Of a stretch of 52,315 nt of DNA, positions 24,174 through 33,181 are shown one piece after another. The notes beneath the pieces were generated by a model. The model was not told where the DNA came from and did not search any database. It saw nothing but the letters and a program-made list of their open reading frames with translations. This DNA comes from an uncultured Clostridia bacterium (GTDB taxonomy: Bacteria > Bacillota > Clostridia > Christensenellales > Aristaeellaceae), in assembly GCA_934663625.1 (NCBI GenBank), contig CAKUKP010000006.1:1-52315 (forward strand), read 5' to 3'. Numbering within the stretch: the first letter of the stretch is position 1; every line of letters starts with the position of its first letter. Both the position numbers and the translations under genes were made by a program.

Positions 24174-25381
24174 TATTTGCCCTCCAGCGTCACCAGATGG
24201 CAGATCGTATCCACCATCACATCCATATCCTCCACGGCGATGCATTCAAAGCGCCCGTGATAATTCATGCCGCCGGTACCCAGATTCGGGCAGGGCAGAC
24301 CCATGAAGGAAAGCCTTGCGCCGTCCGTGCCGCCGCGAATGGGCTTCGTAAACGGTTCAACCCCCGCCGCGCGGTACGCGCGCTCCGCGCGATCGATAAT
24401 TTCCATGTGCGGCTCGATCATTTCGCGCATGTTGTAATAGGAATCCTTGATATTGCATTCCACGGTGTTTTCGCCATATTTTGCGTTCATATAATCGGCG
24501 ATCGCCTGCGCGGTGCGCTTGCGCGCTTCGAACTTCGCGCGATCATGATCGCGGATGATGTAAAATGCGCTCGCCCGTTCGGGCGCGCCCTGCATATCCT
24601 CCAGATGGAAGAATCCTTCGTAATCGCAGGTATATTCCGGTCGCTGCTGCGCGGGCAGCATGGAATCATATTCCATCAGCAGGTGGCTTGCGTTGATCAT
24701 AACATTCTTCGCAGAGCCGGGATGCACGTTTCTGCCGTGGAAGGTAAGGCGCAGGGAAGCCGCGTTGAAGTTTTCATATTCGATGCCGCCCACCGCATCG
24801 CCATCCAGCGTATAGGCGTAATCCGCGCCAAAGCGCGCAACATCGAACAGATCCGCGCCGCAGCCGATTTCCTCATCCGGCGTAAACGCGATGCAGATCT
24901 TGCCGTGCGGCTGTTTTTCAGAAAGAATGCGTTCGCACGCGGTCAGAATTTCCGCGATGCCCGCCTTATCATCCGCGCCCAGCAGGGTTTTGCCATCGGT
25001 CACGATCAGATTCTTGCCGCGACGCTCCACAAGCTCCGGATAATCGCGCGGGGACAGCGTATCGCCGCCCGCCAGCTGCACATCGCCGCCATCGTAATTA
25101 TCCACGATGCGTGCGTTCATCGGCAGCACCGGCACGCAATCCACGGTATCCATGTGCGCGATCAGCCCGATCGCAGGATAGCCCTCCGCCGTCGCGGGGA
25201 TCGAAGCATACACATAGCCGTGTTCATCGATTTCCGCGTTGGCGATGCCCATTTCATGCATTTCCGTTACCAGCGCGCGGCCGAGCACCAGCTGTCCTTC
25301 CGTGCTGGGGCAGCAGCCCATGCCCTCGTGCGAAGCGGTATCAAACTGCGCATAGCGCAATAAACGTTCATAAGCCTTCAT
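24173..25381 (-). CDS. pepT: peptidase T (tripeptide aminopeptidase, M20 family)
   Basis: 402 residues. Zinc ligands and catalytic residues are in IGLIAHMDTVD, LLGADDKAGIAEIL, FTPDEEIGCGAD (Glu-Glu pair), YTLDGD and the C-terminal NYHGRFE. The dimerisation segment LRLTFHGRNVHPGSAKNVM is typical of PepT. It releases N-terminal residues from tripeptides in the cytoplasm. The ATG at 25381 is favoured by AGGAGG at 7 bases. The ATG at 25387, overlapping the glucokinase stop, is an alternative. It lies between the ROK kinase and dapF genes in one operon. Confidence 0.94.
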   Translation of the reverse strand: MKAYERLLRYAQFDTASHEGMGCCPSTEGQLVLGRALVTEMHEMGIANAEIDEHGYVYASIPATAEGYPAIGLIAHMDTVDCVPVLPMNARIVDNYDGGDVQLAGGDTLSPRDYPELVERRGKNLIVTDGKTLLGADDKAGIAEILTACERILSEKQPHGKICIAFTPDEEIGCGADLFDVARFGADYAYTLDGDAVGGIEYENFNAASLRLTFHGRNVHPGSAKNVMINASHLLMEYDSMLPAQQRPEYTCDYEGFFHLEDMQGAPERASAFYIIRDHDRAKFEARKRTAQAIADYMNAKYGENTVECNIKDSYYNMREMIEPHMEIIDRAERAYRAAGVEPFTKPIRGGTDGARLSFMGLPCPNLGTGGMNYHGRFECIAVEDMDVMVDTICHLVTLEGK

Positions 25382-25383
25382 TT

Positions 25384-26340
25384 TCATTCCTCCTCCTGCG
25401 TGCCCAGCATCGCCGCGCCGATAATGCCGGCGTCGTTGCCCAGCTTGCACAATACAACATCTGCATATTCCATCGTTTTAAAGAACACCATATTCGGCAG
25501 CAGCGCCTTTACGCGATCCAGCAGGAAATCGCCCGCGCCGGATACGCCGCCGCCCAGCGCGATGATTTCCGGATCATATACATTGATCAGATTGACCAGC
25601 CCAAGCGCCAGATAATAGCAATAATCATCAAACAGCTTCAGGCAATCCGCATCGCCTGCCTTCGCCAGATCGATCACCGTGCGCGCCGCGATCTGGGAAA
25701 GATCGCCGTTCACCTGCCGGCAGAGCGCGGAATCGGGATGCGCTTCGGCAAATTTTCTGCCCTCGCGAATCAGCGCGGTGGCGCTGGCGTAGCGCTCCCA
25801 GCAGCCGGTATTGCCGCAGGTACACATTTCGCCGCCATCCTTGATCACGATGTGCCCGATCTCGGTCGCCACGCCGTGCGAACCGGTAAACAGTTTCCCG
25901 TTCAGAATCACGCCGCCGCCCACGCCCGTGCCGAGCGTGACCACAACGCTGTTTTTCACATTCTTCGTCGCGCCCGCCTTGGCTTCCGCCAGCGCCGCCA
26001 CATTGGCATCGTTATTTACGTATACCGGAACACCCATGCGTTCGCGCATGATTTCCTCCAGCGGCACATCGTGCCATTGCAGGTTGGTGCAGAACGGCAC
26101 GCGGTGCGTGCGCATATCCTGCATGCCCGGAATGCCGATGCCCACGGAATGCACGTCCGCCATCGTATGCCCGCTCTCGGAAAGCAGTTTTTTCGACAGA
26201 TTCACCATATCATCCACCATCGCCTGATAGCCGCGGCGCACCAGCGTTAAGCAGCTGTCCTTCACCAGAATGCTGCCGTGCTGATCCACAATGCCGATTT
26301 TGATGGTGGTCGCGCCCACATCAATGCCGATATATACCAT
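25384..26340 (-). CDS. ROK family glucokinase
   Basis: 318 residues. The phosphate loop IGIDVGATTIKIGIVD, catalytic Asp111 (NNDANVAALAE), the VTLGTGVGGGVI nucleotide motif, ATEIGH (160-163) and the zinc site CTCGNTGC (173-180) all fit a ROK-type glucokinase of Gram-positive bacteria, which makes glucose 6-phosphate from free glucose and ATP. GGAGGATG precedes ATG. It sits downstream of hprK, consistent with a carbon-metabolism operon. Confidence 0.93.
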   Translation of the reverse strand: MVYIGIDVGATTIKIGIVDQHGSILVKDSCLTLVRRGYQAMVDDMVNLSKKLLSESGHTMADVHSVGIGIPGMQDMRTHRVPFCTNLQWHDVPLEEIMRERMGVPVYVNNDANVAALAEAKAGATKNVKNSVVVTLGTGVGGGVILNGKLFTGSHGVATEIGHIVIKDGGEMCTCGNTGCWERYASATALIREGRKFAEAHPDSALCRQVNGDLSQIAARTVIDLAKAGDADCLKLFDDYCYYLALGLVNLINVYDPEIIALGGGVSGAGDFLLDRVKALLPNMVFFKTMEYADVVLCKLGNDAGIIGAAMLGTQEEE

Positions 26341-26363
26341 AATCTACATCATCCTCCATGTGC

Positions 26364-27311
26364 TTAATCCGCCTGTTCCTGTTCTTCCTCGTCCTCGCGC
26401 TCCCGCGCCGCGATTTCCGCGCTGCGCTTCGCAAGCTCCATCGCCGCGTTGTAGCCCATCTGCTTCTGTCGGAAATTGCGCGCCGCCACTTCCAACACCA
26501 CCGCCAGATTGCGCCCCGGATGAATCGGCAATAGCAGCGATGGAATCTTCACGCCCAGAATTTCGGCGTAGTTTTCCGTAAGTCCCAGCCGATCATATTC
26601 CTTGCCGCTCTGCCACATTTCCAGATGCACTTCCATATCGATCGCCATGCGCCGCTGCACCGCGCCCGCGCCGTAAATATTCGCCACGTTGATGATACCC
26701 ACGCCGCGAATTTCCATGAAATGGCGCACGCGCTCCGGCGATTCGCCCTCCAGCAGATGTTCGTTGATGCGGTGAATCAGCACCACGTCGTCCGCCACCA
26801 GCTGATGCCCGCGCTTGATCAGTTCCAGCGCGGCTTCGCTCTTGCCCACGCCGGAATTGCCCGTGATCAGAACGCCCGTACCGAATACGTTTACCAGCAC
26901 GCCGTGGCGCGTTTCCGAGGGCGCGAGCGCCGTATTCAAATAATTGACCAGTTCCAGTTCAAACCGCGTGGTTTCCTTCTTCGATGAATAGATCGGGATC
27001 CGGTGCGCCGCCGCCAGCACCAGCATTTCATCAAAGCACGGAATGCCGCGGCAGATGATGATGCAGGGCAGATCATAATTGAACAGCTTCGTGAGCCGTT
27101 CGCGGCGGGTAGATTCATCCAGACTGGAAAGATACGTCATTTCCACCAGTCCCAGCAGCTGCGGGCGCTCATAGGCGAAGAAATCCCAGTAATTCGCCAG
27201 CTGCAGCCCCGGCCTTGTGGAATTGCTGACCTCGATGGGCAGAAATTTCTTTTTTGCATCGAATATGCGGGTAAGCTCCAGCTTTTCGACAAAATCCTGT
27301 TCGCGGATCAT
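26364..27311 (-). CDS. hprK: HPr kinase/phosphorylase
   Basis: 315 residues, normal length. Walker A is GNSGVGKS (151-158), the catalytic His136 lies in RHGVLVNVF, the capping acid in LVADDVV, and the family signature MEIRGVGIINVANIYGAGAV is intact. It phosphorylates HPr and Crh-type proteins on serine in response to glycolytic intermediates and controls carbon catabolite repression. Its natural partner in this window may be the HPr-like protein at 3748. It starts 3 bases after the HAD gene in the same operon. Confidence 0.96.
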   Translation of the reverse strand: MIREQDFVEKLELTRIFDAKKKFLPIEVSNSTRPGLQLANYWDFFAYERPQLLGLVEMTYLSSLDESTRRERLTKLFNYDLPCIIICRGIPCFDEMLVLAAAHRIPIYSSKKETTRFELELVNYLNTALAPSETRHGVLVNVFGTGVLITGNSGVGKSEAALELIKRGHQLVADDVVLIHRINEHLLEGESPERVRHFMEIRGVGIINVANIYGAGAVQRRMAIDMEVHLEMWQSGKEYDRLGLTENYAEILGVKIPSLLLPIHPGRNLAVVLEVAARNFRQKQMGYNAAMELAKRSAEIAAREREDEEEQEQAD

Positions 27312-27314
27312 GGA

Positions 27315-28124
27315 TCAGCCCCCCATCCTGTGTTCATCCAGATACAGATTTACAACATCCGCCACGCCGCACGCGGTGTTCGCGGGCGCAACGAGGCGGA
27401 ACTGCGCCTTCAATTCCGGCGCGGCATTTTCCATGATGTAGCCCGCGCCCGCGTAACGCAGCATGGACGCATCGTTCTGTTCATCGCCGAACGCCATCAC
27501 TTCTTCGGGCCGAACGCCCAGATGCGCGCACACCTGCGCGAGCCCCGCCGCCTTATCCACATCTTTCGCGATCACTTCCAGATGCGTTTCCCCCGATTTG
27601 ACAAAATCGATATCGGGAAACAGCGGCGCAAGTTTGCGCTGCAGCGCGTTCGTTTCCGCGAGCGTACCCAGCGCCAGCAGCTTGCAAACATCACTGTTCA
27701 GCCAATCGGACAATTTGCATCCGACCTCCGCGCCGGTCACGCCGATTTTATCCCTGTAATACTCCGTGAGCGCGCATGCCTTTTCATAGAAATAACCGCG
27801 CCCCGGAAACGCCTGTACGTACGTGCCCGCAGCTTCGATCGCGCGCAGAACCTCGATCGCCCGCGCGCGCGGGATCACCGTTTGGGAAATCACGCGTTCC
27901 GCCGCGCGATCATAGGTCATCGCGCCGTTGAACAATACCATCGGCGCGTTTACACCGATGCTCTCCGCCATCGGCATGGCGGCCTCCAGCATTCGGCCGG
28001 TGCAGATCACCACATATACGCCCGCCGCCATCGCGCGGCGCAGGGCTTCGATATTGCGCTGCGGCAGATTGCTCCTGCCCGAAAGCAGCGTGCCATCCAG
28101 ATCGGTTGCAATCAAACGAATCAA
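27315..28124 (-). CDS. HAD-IIB (Cof-type) sugar-phosphatase-like hydrolase
   Basis: 269 residues. HAD motif I is LIATDLDGTLL, motif II VICTGR, motif III a lysine in FVKSGETHLEVIAKDVDKAAGL, and motif IV MAFGDEQNDASML. This is the Cof/YidA group, usually dephosphorylating sugar phosphates or flavin mononucleotide; the substrate is unknown. There is no ATG in a plausible place. A TTG at 28124, 8 bases behind GGGAG and about 26 bases downstream of the predicted transcript start, is the best start. It is the first gene of the operon with hprK. Confidence 0.88.
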   Translation of the reverse strand: MIRLIATDLDGTLLSGRSNLPQRNIEALRRAMAAGVYVVICTGRMLEAAMPMAESIGVNAPMVLFNGAMTYDRAAERVISQTVIPRARAIEVLRAIEAAGTYVQAFPGRGYFYEKACALTEYYRDKIGVTGAEVGCKLSDWLNSDVCKLLALGTLAETNALQRKLAPLFPDIDFVKSGETHLEVIAKDVDKAAGLAQVCAHLGVRPEEVMAFGDEQNDASMLRYAGAGYIMENAAPELKAQFRLVAPANTACGVADVVNLYLDEHRMGG

Positions 28125-28156
28125 AGCATCCAACTCCCATTGTAAATACTGATTCC

Positions 28157-28185
28157 ATTGTAATACAGATCGGGATAAGTTGCAA
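28157..28185 (-). promoter_or_regulatory. promoter of the HAD-hprK-ROK-pepT-dapF-protease operon
   Basis: Minus-strand TTGCAA, 17 bases, TACAAT. The start near 28150 is close to the TTG start codon. Confidence 0.75.
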
Positions 28186-28236
28186 GGCAAAATGCGCATA
28201 ATATGGAAGGTTCAATCTGGGTTCGGGAGGTTTTCC

Positions 28237-29337
28237 ATGAAGCTGCGGCGCGGCGTATTCATATCGGCGTATCTGGCGGCCAGCGCCGCCTGTCAGGGGC
28301 ACATCGGGATGCTGTACGCGCATCTGGGCTTTACCGGCGCGCAGATCGGCATGATCGGCACGGCGGCGGCGGGTTCCGCCATCGCATCGCAGCTGTTCTG
28401 GGGCAATATCGCGGATCGATGCCGGAATAAGGCGCGGCTTTTGATGCTTTTGTGCATATCATCCGGCGCTTCGATCCTCGCAGCGCAGTTCCTGCGCGCG
28501 TTCGCGGGACAGATTATGGTATCCGCGGTTTTCTGGTTCGGCTTCGGCGCGCTGCTGCCGATCGGCGATTCGCTCCTGCTGGAAGCGGACGCTATGCATT
28601 TCGGCAAATACCGCATCGCGGGCGCGGTATGCTTTGCATTGTCCGGCGCGGCGGTCGGCGCGCTGGGCGCGGGATCGGTCGTACCCGCCGGCGCTGTCTG
28701 TCTGGCGGCCGCAGCGGCGGGCGCAATGATGCTTCCCAATATCGCGGGCAGCGCAAAATCGCGCGCGCCGATGAAGCATCTGCTCCGCAATCGCGATCTG
28801 ATGCGCGATCTGGCGCTGATGATTCCGGTGCAGATGGCGGCGGCGTATTATTACGGCTTTCACAGCCCGTATTTTCTATCGCTGCGCGGCGCGACGCATG
28901 CGCTGCTGGGCGCGGCGGCGCTGATCGCCACGGCGGGCGAAATCCCCTATCTGATATGCGCGGATAAAATCTACGCCCGATTCGGCGATGCGCTGCCCGC
29001 GCTGATCGCGATGCTGTTTCTGGCGGCGCGGTACGCGATGCTGGCGCTTTCCCAATCCGCGCCGGTCGCCCTGATCGCGGCGGTTCTCTACGGCGGCGGG
29101 CTGCCGGTGATCACCTATTCCATGAACCGTTCGATCGCCGATTGCGTGGCAAAGGAAGCCGCCACGGCGGGACAGATGCTCTACGGCGTGATCTGCACCG
29201 GCGTCGCGCGGATGCTGGGCGGCGCGCTTCTGGGCGCGCTTTCGGATGCCATCGGGATGCACGGCGGCTTTTTTGTCTGCGCCGGACTGTGCGCCGCGGC
29301 CGCGATCGCATGGCTGATTGCCAAATTGTCGAAATAA
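28237..29337 (+). CDS. MFS transporter
   Basis: 366 residues with about eleven or twelve membrane helices. Between helices 2 and 3 is WGNIADRCRNKARLL, the basic MFS loop (GxxxDRxxxR form). Helix 1 (GVFISAYLAASAACQGHIGMLYAHLGF) and the paired layout resemble the nucleoside or sugar symporter-like MFS_1 group. The substrate is unknown. ATG at 28237 follows GGGAGG by 6 bases. It is probably monocistronic, since the following gene has its own promoter. Confidence 0.87.
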   Translation: MKLRRGVFISAYLAASAACQGHIGMLYAHLGFTGAQIGMIGTAAAGSAIASQLFWGNIADRCRNKARLLMLLCISSGASILAAQFLRAFAGQIMVSAVFWFGFGALLPIGDSLLLEADAMHFGKYRIAGAVCFALSGAAVGALGAGSVVPAGAVCLAAAAAGAMMLPNIAGSAKSRAPMKHLLRNRDLMRDLALMIPVQMAAAYYYGFHSPYFLSLRGATHALLGAAALIATAGEIPYLICADKIYARFGDALPALIAMLFLAARYAMLALSQSAPVALIAAVLYGGGLPVITYSMNRSIADCVAKEAATAGQMLYGVICTGVARMLGGALLGALSDAIGMHGGFFVCAGLCAAAAIAWLIAKLSK

Positions 29338-29347
29338 TGTCCGTAAA

Positions 29348-29376
29348 TTGCGGCACAAAATGTGCTATACTATACG
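29348..29376 (+). promoter_or_regulatory. promoter of the mreB-like/ygjP-like operon
   Basis: TTGCGG, 17 bases, TATACG, 25 bases before the ATG. Confidence 0.65.
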
Positions 29377-29400
29377 CAGTATGTACAAGGGAGAAATACC

Positions 29401-30429
29401 ATGCGTTGGGATATCGGAATCGATCTGGGCACGGATTACGCAAGAATCGCCGAATACAATAAGGGCGCAACGATGGAAGCCGCCGCGAGGCTGGCGTTCC
29501 GCGAAGGCCGCGAAACCCCGCTGTGCTGCGGCGATATCGCCGCGCGCATTCAGGGGCGCACCTGTCAGGGCGTAAGCGTGTGCGCGCCGCTGAAGGACGG
29601 CGTACTGGAAAATAACTTTTACGCGGATCGCATGTTCCGCTATCTGTATCGGCAGGCGGAGCTGAACAGCCGCGCAAAGCGCTTCGGCGCGATCATCACC
29701 TGCGCGCCGTTCGCAAGGCCGGTGCAGCAGGAAGCCATGATGATCGCCGCCATGGACGCGGGCGCGGGCGAAGCCGCGCTCGTACGCAGCGATACCGCCG
29801 CCGCCATCGGCGCGGGGCTGGATTTCGATGCGCCGGAGGGACGATTGTTCGTGGATGTGGGCGCGGGCAAGGTCACCGCGACGCTGTATACGATGGGGCG
29901 CGTGGCGGCGTTCGGCTATCTGCCCTACGGGCTGAACCGCATCGATCAGCGCGTACAGCGGATCATCGCCATGGAAAACGGATACCGAATCGGCGTCAAT
30001 TCCGCGCGCGAGATCAAGCATACCCTCGGCACGGCGCTGCCGGAGACCGCGCCATCGGATGTAATCATGCATATGACGGGGTTCAGCATGGAAAAGCGGC
30101 TGCCCGAAGCGTTCGATGTGGAAACTGCGCCCGTGCTGCACGCCTGCGAAGAGGTCATCAGCGAAATCGCCGGTCTGTGCGCCAGCATCGCGCTGGAAGC
30201 GCCGGACGGACTTTCCGCCGATCTGTATGATTCCGGCGTTACGCTGGTAGGCGGCGGCGCGGAAATGACCGGCATGGATAAGCGGCTGGGCGATACGCTG
30301 GGCATTCCGTGCAGAATCGCCGATGCGCCCGCAAAGTGCGCCGCGCGCGGTCTGTATAAAATCATGAACGATCCGGATACATACGCCGCAGCGTTTATCA
30401 CGCGCACGCGCAGAAACGCCTATCGATGA
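29401..30429 (+). CDS. MreB/Mbl-like actin-fold protein
   Basis: 342 residues. The actin-fold nucleotide motifs are visible: phosphate 1 DIGIDLGTDYARI, phosphate 2 LFVDVGAGKVTATLY and adenosine VTLVGGGAEMTGMDKRL, with a connecting EAALVRSDTAAAIGAGL. It is close to the MreB family in length and layout but divergent (for example GTDYA for GTANT), so it may be a paralogue rather than the main shape protein. GGGAG precedes ATG. Its stop overlaps the next gene by ATGA. Confidence 0.85.
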   Translation: MRWDIGIDLGTDYARIAEYNKGATMEAAARLAFREGRETPLCCGDIAARIQGRTCQGVSVCAPLKDGVLENNFYADRMFRYLYRQAELNSRAKRFGAIITCAPFARPVQQEAMMIAAMDAGAGEAALVRSDTAAAIGAGLDFDAPEGRLFVDVGAGKVTATLYTMGRVAAFGYLPYGLNRIDQRVQRIIAMENGYRIGVNSAREIKHTLGTALPETAPSDVIMHMTGFSMEKRLPEAFDVETAPVLHACEEVISEIAGLCASIALEAPDGLSADLYDSGVTLVGGGAEMTGMDKRLGDTLGIPCRIADAPAKCAARGLYKIMNDPDTYAAAFITRTRRNAYR

Positions 30430-31136
30430 AGCGCGCCGTAACCGCCGGCGGCATTCGCATTGAATACGATCTGTACCGCACGGGCAGAAGCAATGTAATG
30501 CTGCGCGTGCTGCCGAATAAAATCACGCGCGTGTACGCGCCCGCCGCCGCACATCTGCGGGATATCGATCGATTCGTGGGCGAACACGCGCAGGACATTC
30601 TGCACATGCAGAAGGAACTGGACGCAAACATCGCCGAATACCATAAAAAACACCCCATCGGCGACGGCGTGCGCCTGTCCGTCGAGGGAAAGCCCACGCC
30701 CATCCGCATACATACCTCCGCCCGATGCATGTGCCGCGTGACTGATTCGGAAATCGCGCTGTATCTGCCCGATTCCGGCGATGATGCCGCCGCGCGCGCC
30801 GCCATCCAATCCGCGCTTTCGCGCCGCGCGCTCGCGCGCATTCGCGAACAACTGAACATCTACGCGCCCCGCATCGGCGTAACTTACGGCCGCGTGGCGA
30901 TCCGCGATCAGCGGTCGCGCTGGGGCAGCTGTTCCGCGAAGGGCAACCTGAACTTCAATTGGAAGCTGATCATGGCGCCGCCCGAAGCGCTCACCTACGT
31001 GGTGATCCACGAACTGTGCCACCGGATCGAATTCAACCATTCCCCGCGCTTCTGGGCGCTGGTGCAGGCGCAAATGCCCGAATACGAGGTCTGGAAAAAA
31101 TGGCTGAAGCAGCACGGCAGCGAACTCACTATCTGA
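30426..31136 (+). CDS. YgjP-like (DUF45) metallopeptidase
   Basis: 236 residues. The zinc motif HELCHRIEFNHSPRFW (HExxH with a downstream Glu/His) and SRWGSCSAKGNLNFNWKL are hallmarks of the YgjP/DUF45 family, often found near restriction or mobile loci. The biological substrate is unknown. It is coupled to the MreB-like gene by an ATGA overlap. Confidence 0.9.
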   Translation: MKRAVTAGGIRIEYDLYRTGRSNVMLRVLPNKITRVYAPAAAHLRDIDRFVGEHAQDILHMQKELDANIAEYHKKHPIGDGVRLSVEGKPTPIRIHTSARCMCRVTDSEIALYLPDSGDDAAARAAIQSALSRRALARIREQLNIYAPRIGVTYGRVAIRDQRSRWGSCSAKGNLNFNWKLIMAPPEALTYVVIHELCHRIEFNHSPRFWALVQAQMPEYEVWKKWLKQHGSELTI

Positions 31137-31199
31137 CAATACGAACCTCTGCATAAAACCACCTCATCTGACAGCATCCACTTTTGCAGCATAAGCATT

Positions 31200-31347
31200 G
31201 ATGCCTTGAATCTATGGGCATCAAAGCGCGTATCCGCAACAAGCCCGAACCGGAAAGAAACAAAGAAGCTGTGCCCCTTGAACTTATGGGGGCACAGCTT
31301 CGTCATTTAAACACGGCAGTTGCTGGGGTCAAGCGCACTGCGCTTGT
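31200..31347 (-). repeat. structured intergenic repeat, family B, copy 2
   Basis: A 148-base unit matching 21829-21977, ending on the mgtE stop codon. The long stem here is GAAGCTGTGCCCC with GGGGCACAGCTTC. It differs in most positions from copy 1, yet both are fully paired. On the minus strand the stem is followed by TTTGTTTCTTT, so it can terminate mgtE transcription. Confidence 0.78.
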
Positions 31348-32717
31348 CAGCGCGCGATTTGGAATACGCGGGTGGCGATGCCAAACAGGATGATCAAGGC
31401 GGTCGCGTCCACCAGCGTGGTAATGATCGGGCTTGCCATCAAGGCGGGATCCAGATGGATGGCCTTGGCGAGCAGCGGCAGCGTACAGCCGATGCCCTTG
31501 GCGATCACGATGGTAAAGAACATCGCGACGGAAACGACCAGCGCGACCTGCGTTCCGTAGGATGTAAGGAGCAGGATGCGCAGGAAATTGACCACGCCGA
31601 GCACCACGCCCAGCAGCGCGGCGACGCGCACTTCCTTCCAGAGAATCCTTCCGATATCGCCGGGCGTAACCTCGCCCAGCGCCAGACCGCGGATCGCCAG
31701 CGTAGAGGCCTGGCTGCCGCAGTTACCGCCGGTATCCATCAGCATGGGGATGCACGCCATCAGCGCCACGCCGATACCGCCTGCGGCATTGGAGAGAATG
31801 TTTTCATAATGGGTAATGATCATGCCGGTAAACGTGGCGGAGATCATCAGAATCAGCAGCCACGGCAGGCGGTTGCGCGCCATCTGCCATACGCTGGTTT
31901 TCAGGTATTCATTATCGGAGGGCAGCATTGCCGCCATCTTTTCAAAGTCCTCGGTGTTTTCTTCTTCGATAACATCCACGATATCATCGACCGTGATGAT
32001 GCCCACCAGGCGATCCTCATGATCCACAACGGGGATGGAAAGCAGGTCGTACTTACGCACGGTATCGGCGACGATTTCCTGGTCATCGGTGGTATGCACG
32101 GAAATCACCTGCTGATTCATCAGATCCTGCACCTGCGTATCATCGCTGGCAAGCAGCAGCTTGCGCAGCCCCACCGTGCCGAGCAGCTTGCGATTTTCAT
32201 CGAGAATGTAGAGCGTATTGATGGTTTCCTTGTCCACGCCAGTGCGGCGGATTTCCGCCATCGCCTGACCGACCGTGGTGCCGACATGGAATTCCATGTA
32301 TTCGATCGTCATGATCGAACCGGCGCTGTTTTCGGGATAGCGCAGGAACTGGTTGATCAGGGAACGCTTCTTTTCATCGCAGCCCTGCAGCATGCGCTTG
32401 ACCACGCCTGCGGGCAATTCTTCGAGGAAATCGACCGCGTCATCGATAAACATATCGTCGATCAGGCGCATGGCCTCCGTATCATCCATGGCTTCCATGA
32501 TGCGCGTGCGCTGATCGTTGTCCATGTAGGAAAAGACCTCCGCCGAAATATCCTTCGGCAGCAGCCGGAACACCATCAGCATCTTATCATTTTCAAGTGT
32601 TTCCAGGTAATCCGCAATATCCACTTCGTTCAGCATGTTCAGCGCGCCGCGCAGCTCGGCCTTTTTGCCGGCTTCCAGCAGCGCATCCAAACGAAGCTTG
32701 ATGCGATCAAAATCCAT
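31347..32717 (-). CDS. mgtE: magnesium transporter MgtE
   Basis: 456 residues, the normal length. The N-terminal MgtE superhelical domain (EVDIADYLETLENDKMLMVFRLL), two CBS domains (about 135-250, with PVVDHEDRLVGIITVDDIVDVI) and a five-helix membrane domain with the channel signature MLMDTGGNCGSQASTLAIRG are all present. The protein is a magnesium-gated channel in the cytoplasmic membrane. ATG at 32717 is chosen from three near ATGs because AAAGGA lies about 9 bases before it. The message has a leader of about 330 bases, suggesting regulation in the RNA. Confidence 0.95.
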   Translation of the reverse strand: MDFDRIKLRLDALLEAGKKAELRGALNMLNEVDIADYLETLENDKMLMVFRLLPKDISAEVFSYMDNDQRTRIMEAMDDTEAMRLIDDMFIDDAVDFLEELPAGVVKRMLQGCDEKKRSLINQFLRYPENSAGSIMTIEYMEFHVGTTVGQAMAEIRRTGVDKETINTLYILDENRKLLGTVGLRKLLLASDDTQVQDLMNQQVISVHTTDDQEIVADTVRKYDLLSIPVVDHEDRLVGIITVDDIVDVIEEENTEDFEKMAAMLPSDNEYLKTSVWQMARNRLPWLLILMISATFTGMIITHYENILSNAAGGIGVALMACIPMLMDTGGNCGSQASTLAIRGLALGEVTPGDIGRILWKEVRVAALLGVVLGVVNFLRILLLTSYGTQVALVVSVAMFFTIVIAKGIGCTLPLLAKAIHLDPALMASPIITTLVDATALIILFGIATRVFQIAR

Positions 32718-33048
32718 TGCCATCATTCCTTTCGATTCATTTGCACACAAAATTTTGCAGCTTTCAAGCGCATTTTTGCAATGCAAAGCGCCTCCCCTGC
32801 CCGCTTGAGCAGAAGCAAAAACTGCCGACCGGTGTTGACGTTCGGATCTGTGTGTGAAGAATGATGGTTTGCCCTTCGATAATTTAACGTGAAATCAAAT
32901 CATCAGCGGCGCAGCGATGAACGCACGCCTCGAGGCACGCCATCAGCCGACATACATCTTCCGCCGTCGTCCATGCTTTGCCACCTCCAATACCTTTTTC
33001 TGAAACGATTGAAAGATCGATCAAAAACGCTTCGACCGATAAATCCCA
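32718..33048 (-). promoter_or_regulatory. long 5' leader of mgtE, possible magnesium-responsive RNA
   Basis: From the predicted start near 33048 to the mgtE ATG, about 330 untranslated bases remain. It contains a possible 23-codon leader peptide and, near the gene, alternative stems (AAGCG with either CGCTT or the longer CGCTTGA). The M-box consensus was looked for and not recognised. Regulation is inferred from length only. Confidence 0.45.
32903..32974 (-). CDS. possible 23-residue leader peptide upstream of mgtE
   Basis: An ATG 8 bases behind GGAGGTGG opens a frame of 23 codons (starting MDDGGRCMSADG, ending in SSLRR), too short for family matching. The strong ribosome site inside a long leader is the only argument. 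It may be translated to control mgtE, or be chance. Confidence 0.35.
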   Translation of the reverse strand: MDDGGRCMSADGVPRGVRSSLRR

Positions 33049-33054
33049 TATTTA

Positions 33055-33083
33055 ATGATACCTCGGATTGCGCCATTCGTCAA
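33055..33083 (-). promoter_or_regulatory. promoter of mgtE
   Basis: Minus-strand TTGACG, 17 bases, TATCAT. Confidence 0.65.
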
Positions 33084-33181
33084 GCCCGAACTGCAAAAAA
33101 GAACCATTAAATTCAATCAAATTGTCGAAAATGCCGGAAAAGATCGCGCGCTGCGCGGCGTGCAATAGAAATTGAAATGAA

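Noticed and set aside
21843..24260. An open frame of 805 codons on the plus strand
   Set aside because: It runs antisense to the protease and dapF genes, whose motifs, starts and ribosome sites are clear. GC-rich third positions create such frames. The translation is rich in His, Arg and Ile without any fold pattern.
28180..28202. Plus-strand promoter TTGCAA/CATAAT for the MFS gene
   Set aside because: The spacer is only 11 bases, too short for sigma-A. The same TTGCAA serves the minus-strand operon.
31320..32864. A 514-codon plus-strand frame opposite mgtE
   Set aside because: A shadow of mgtE. No ribosome site or recognisable domain.
32718..33048. M-box magnesium riboswitch before mgtE
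   Set aside because: The leader was read for the conserved GTTAGGTGAGGCTCC-like core and the matching stems. None was seen, so no riboswitch family is claimed.
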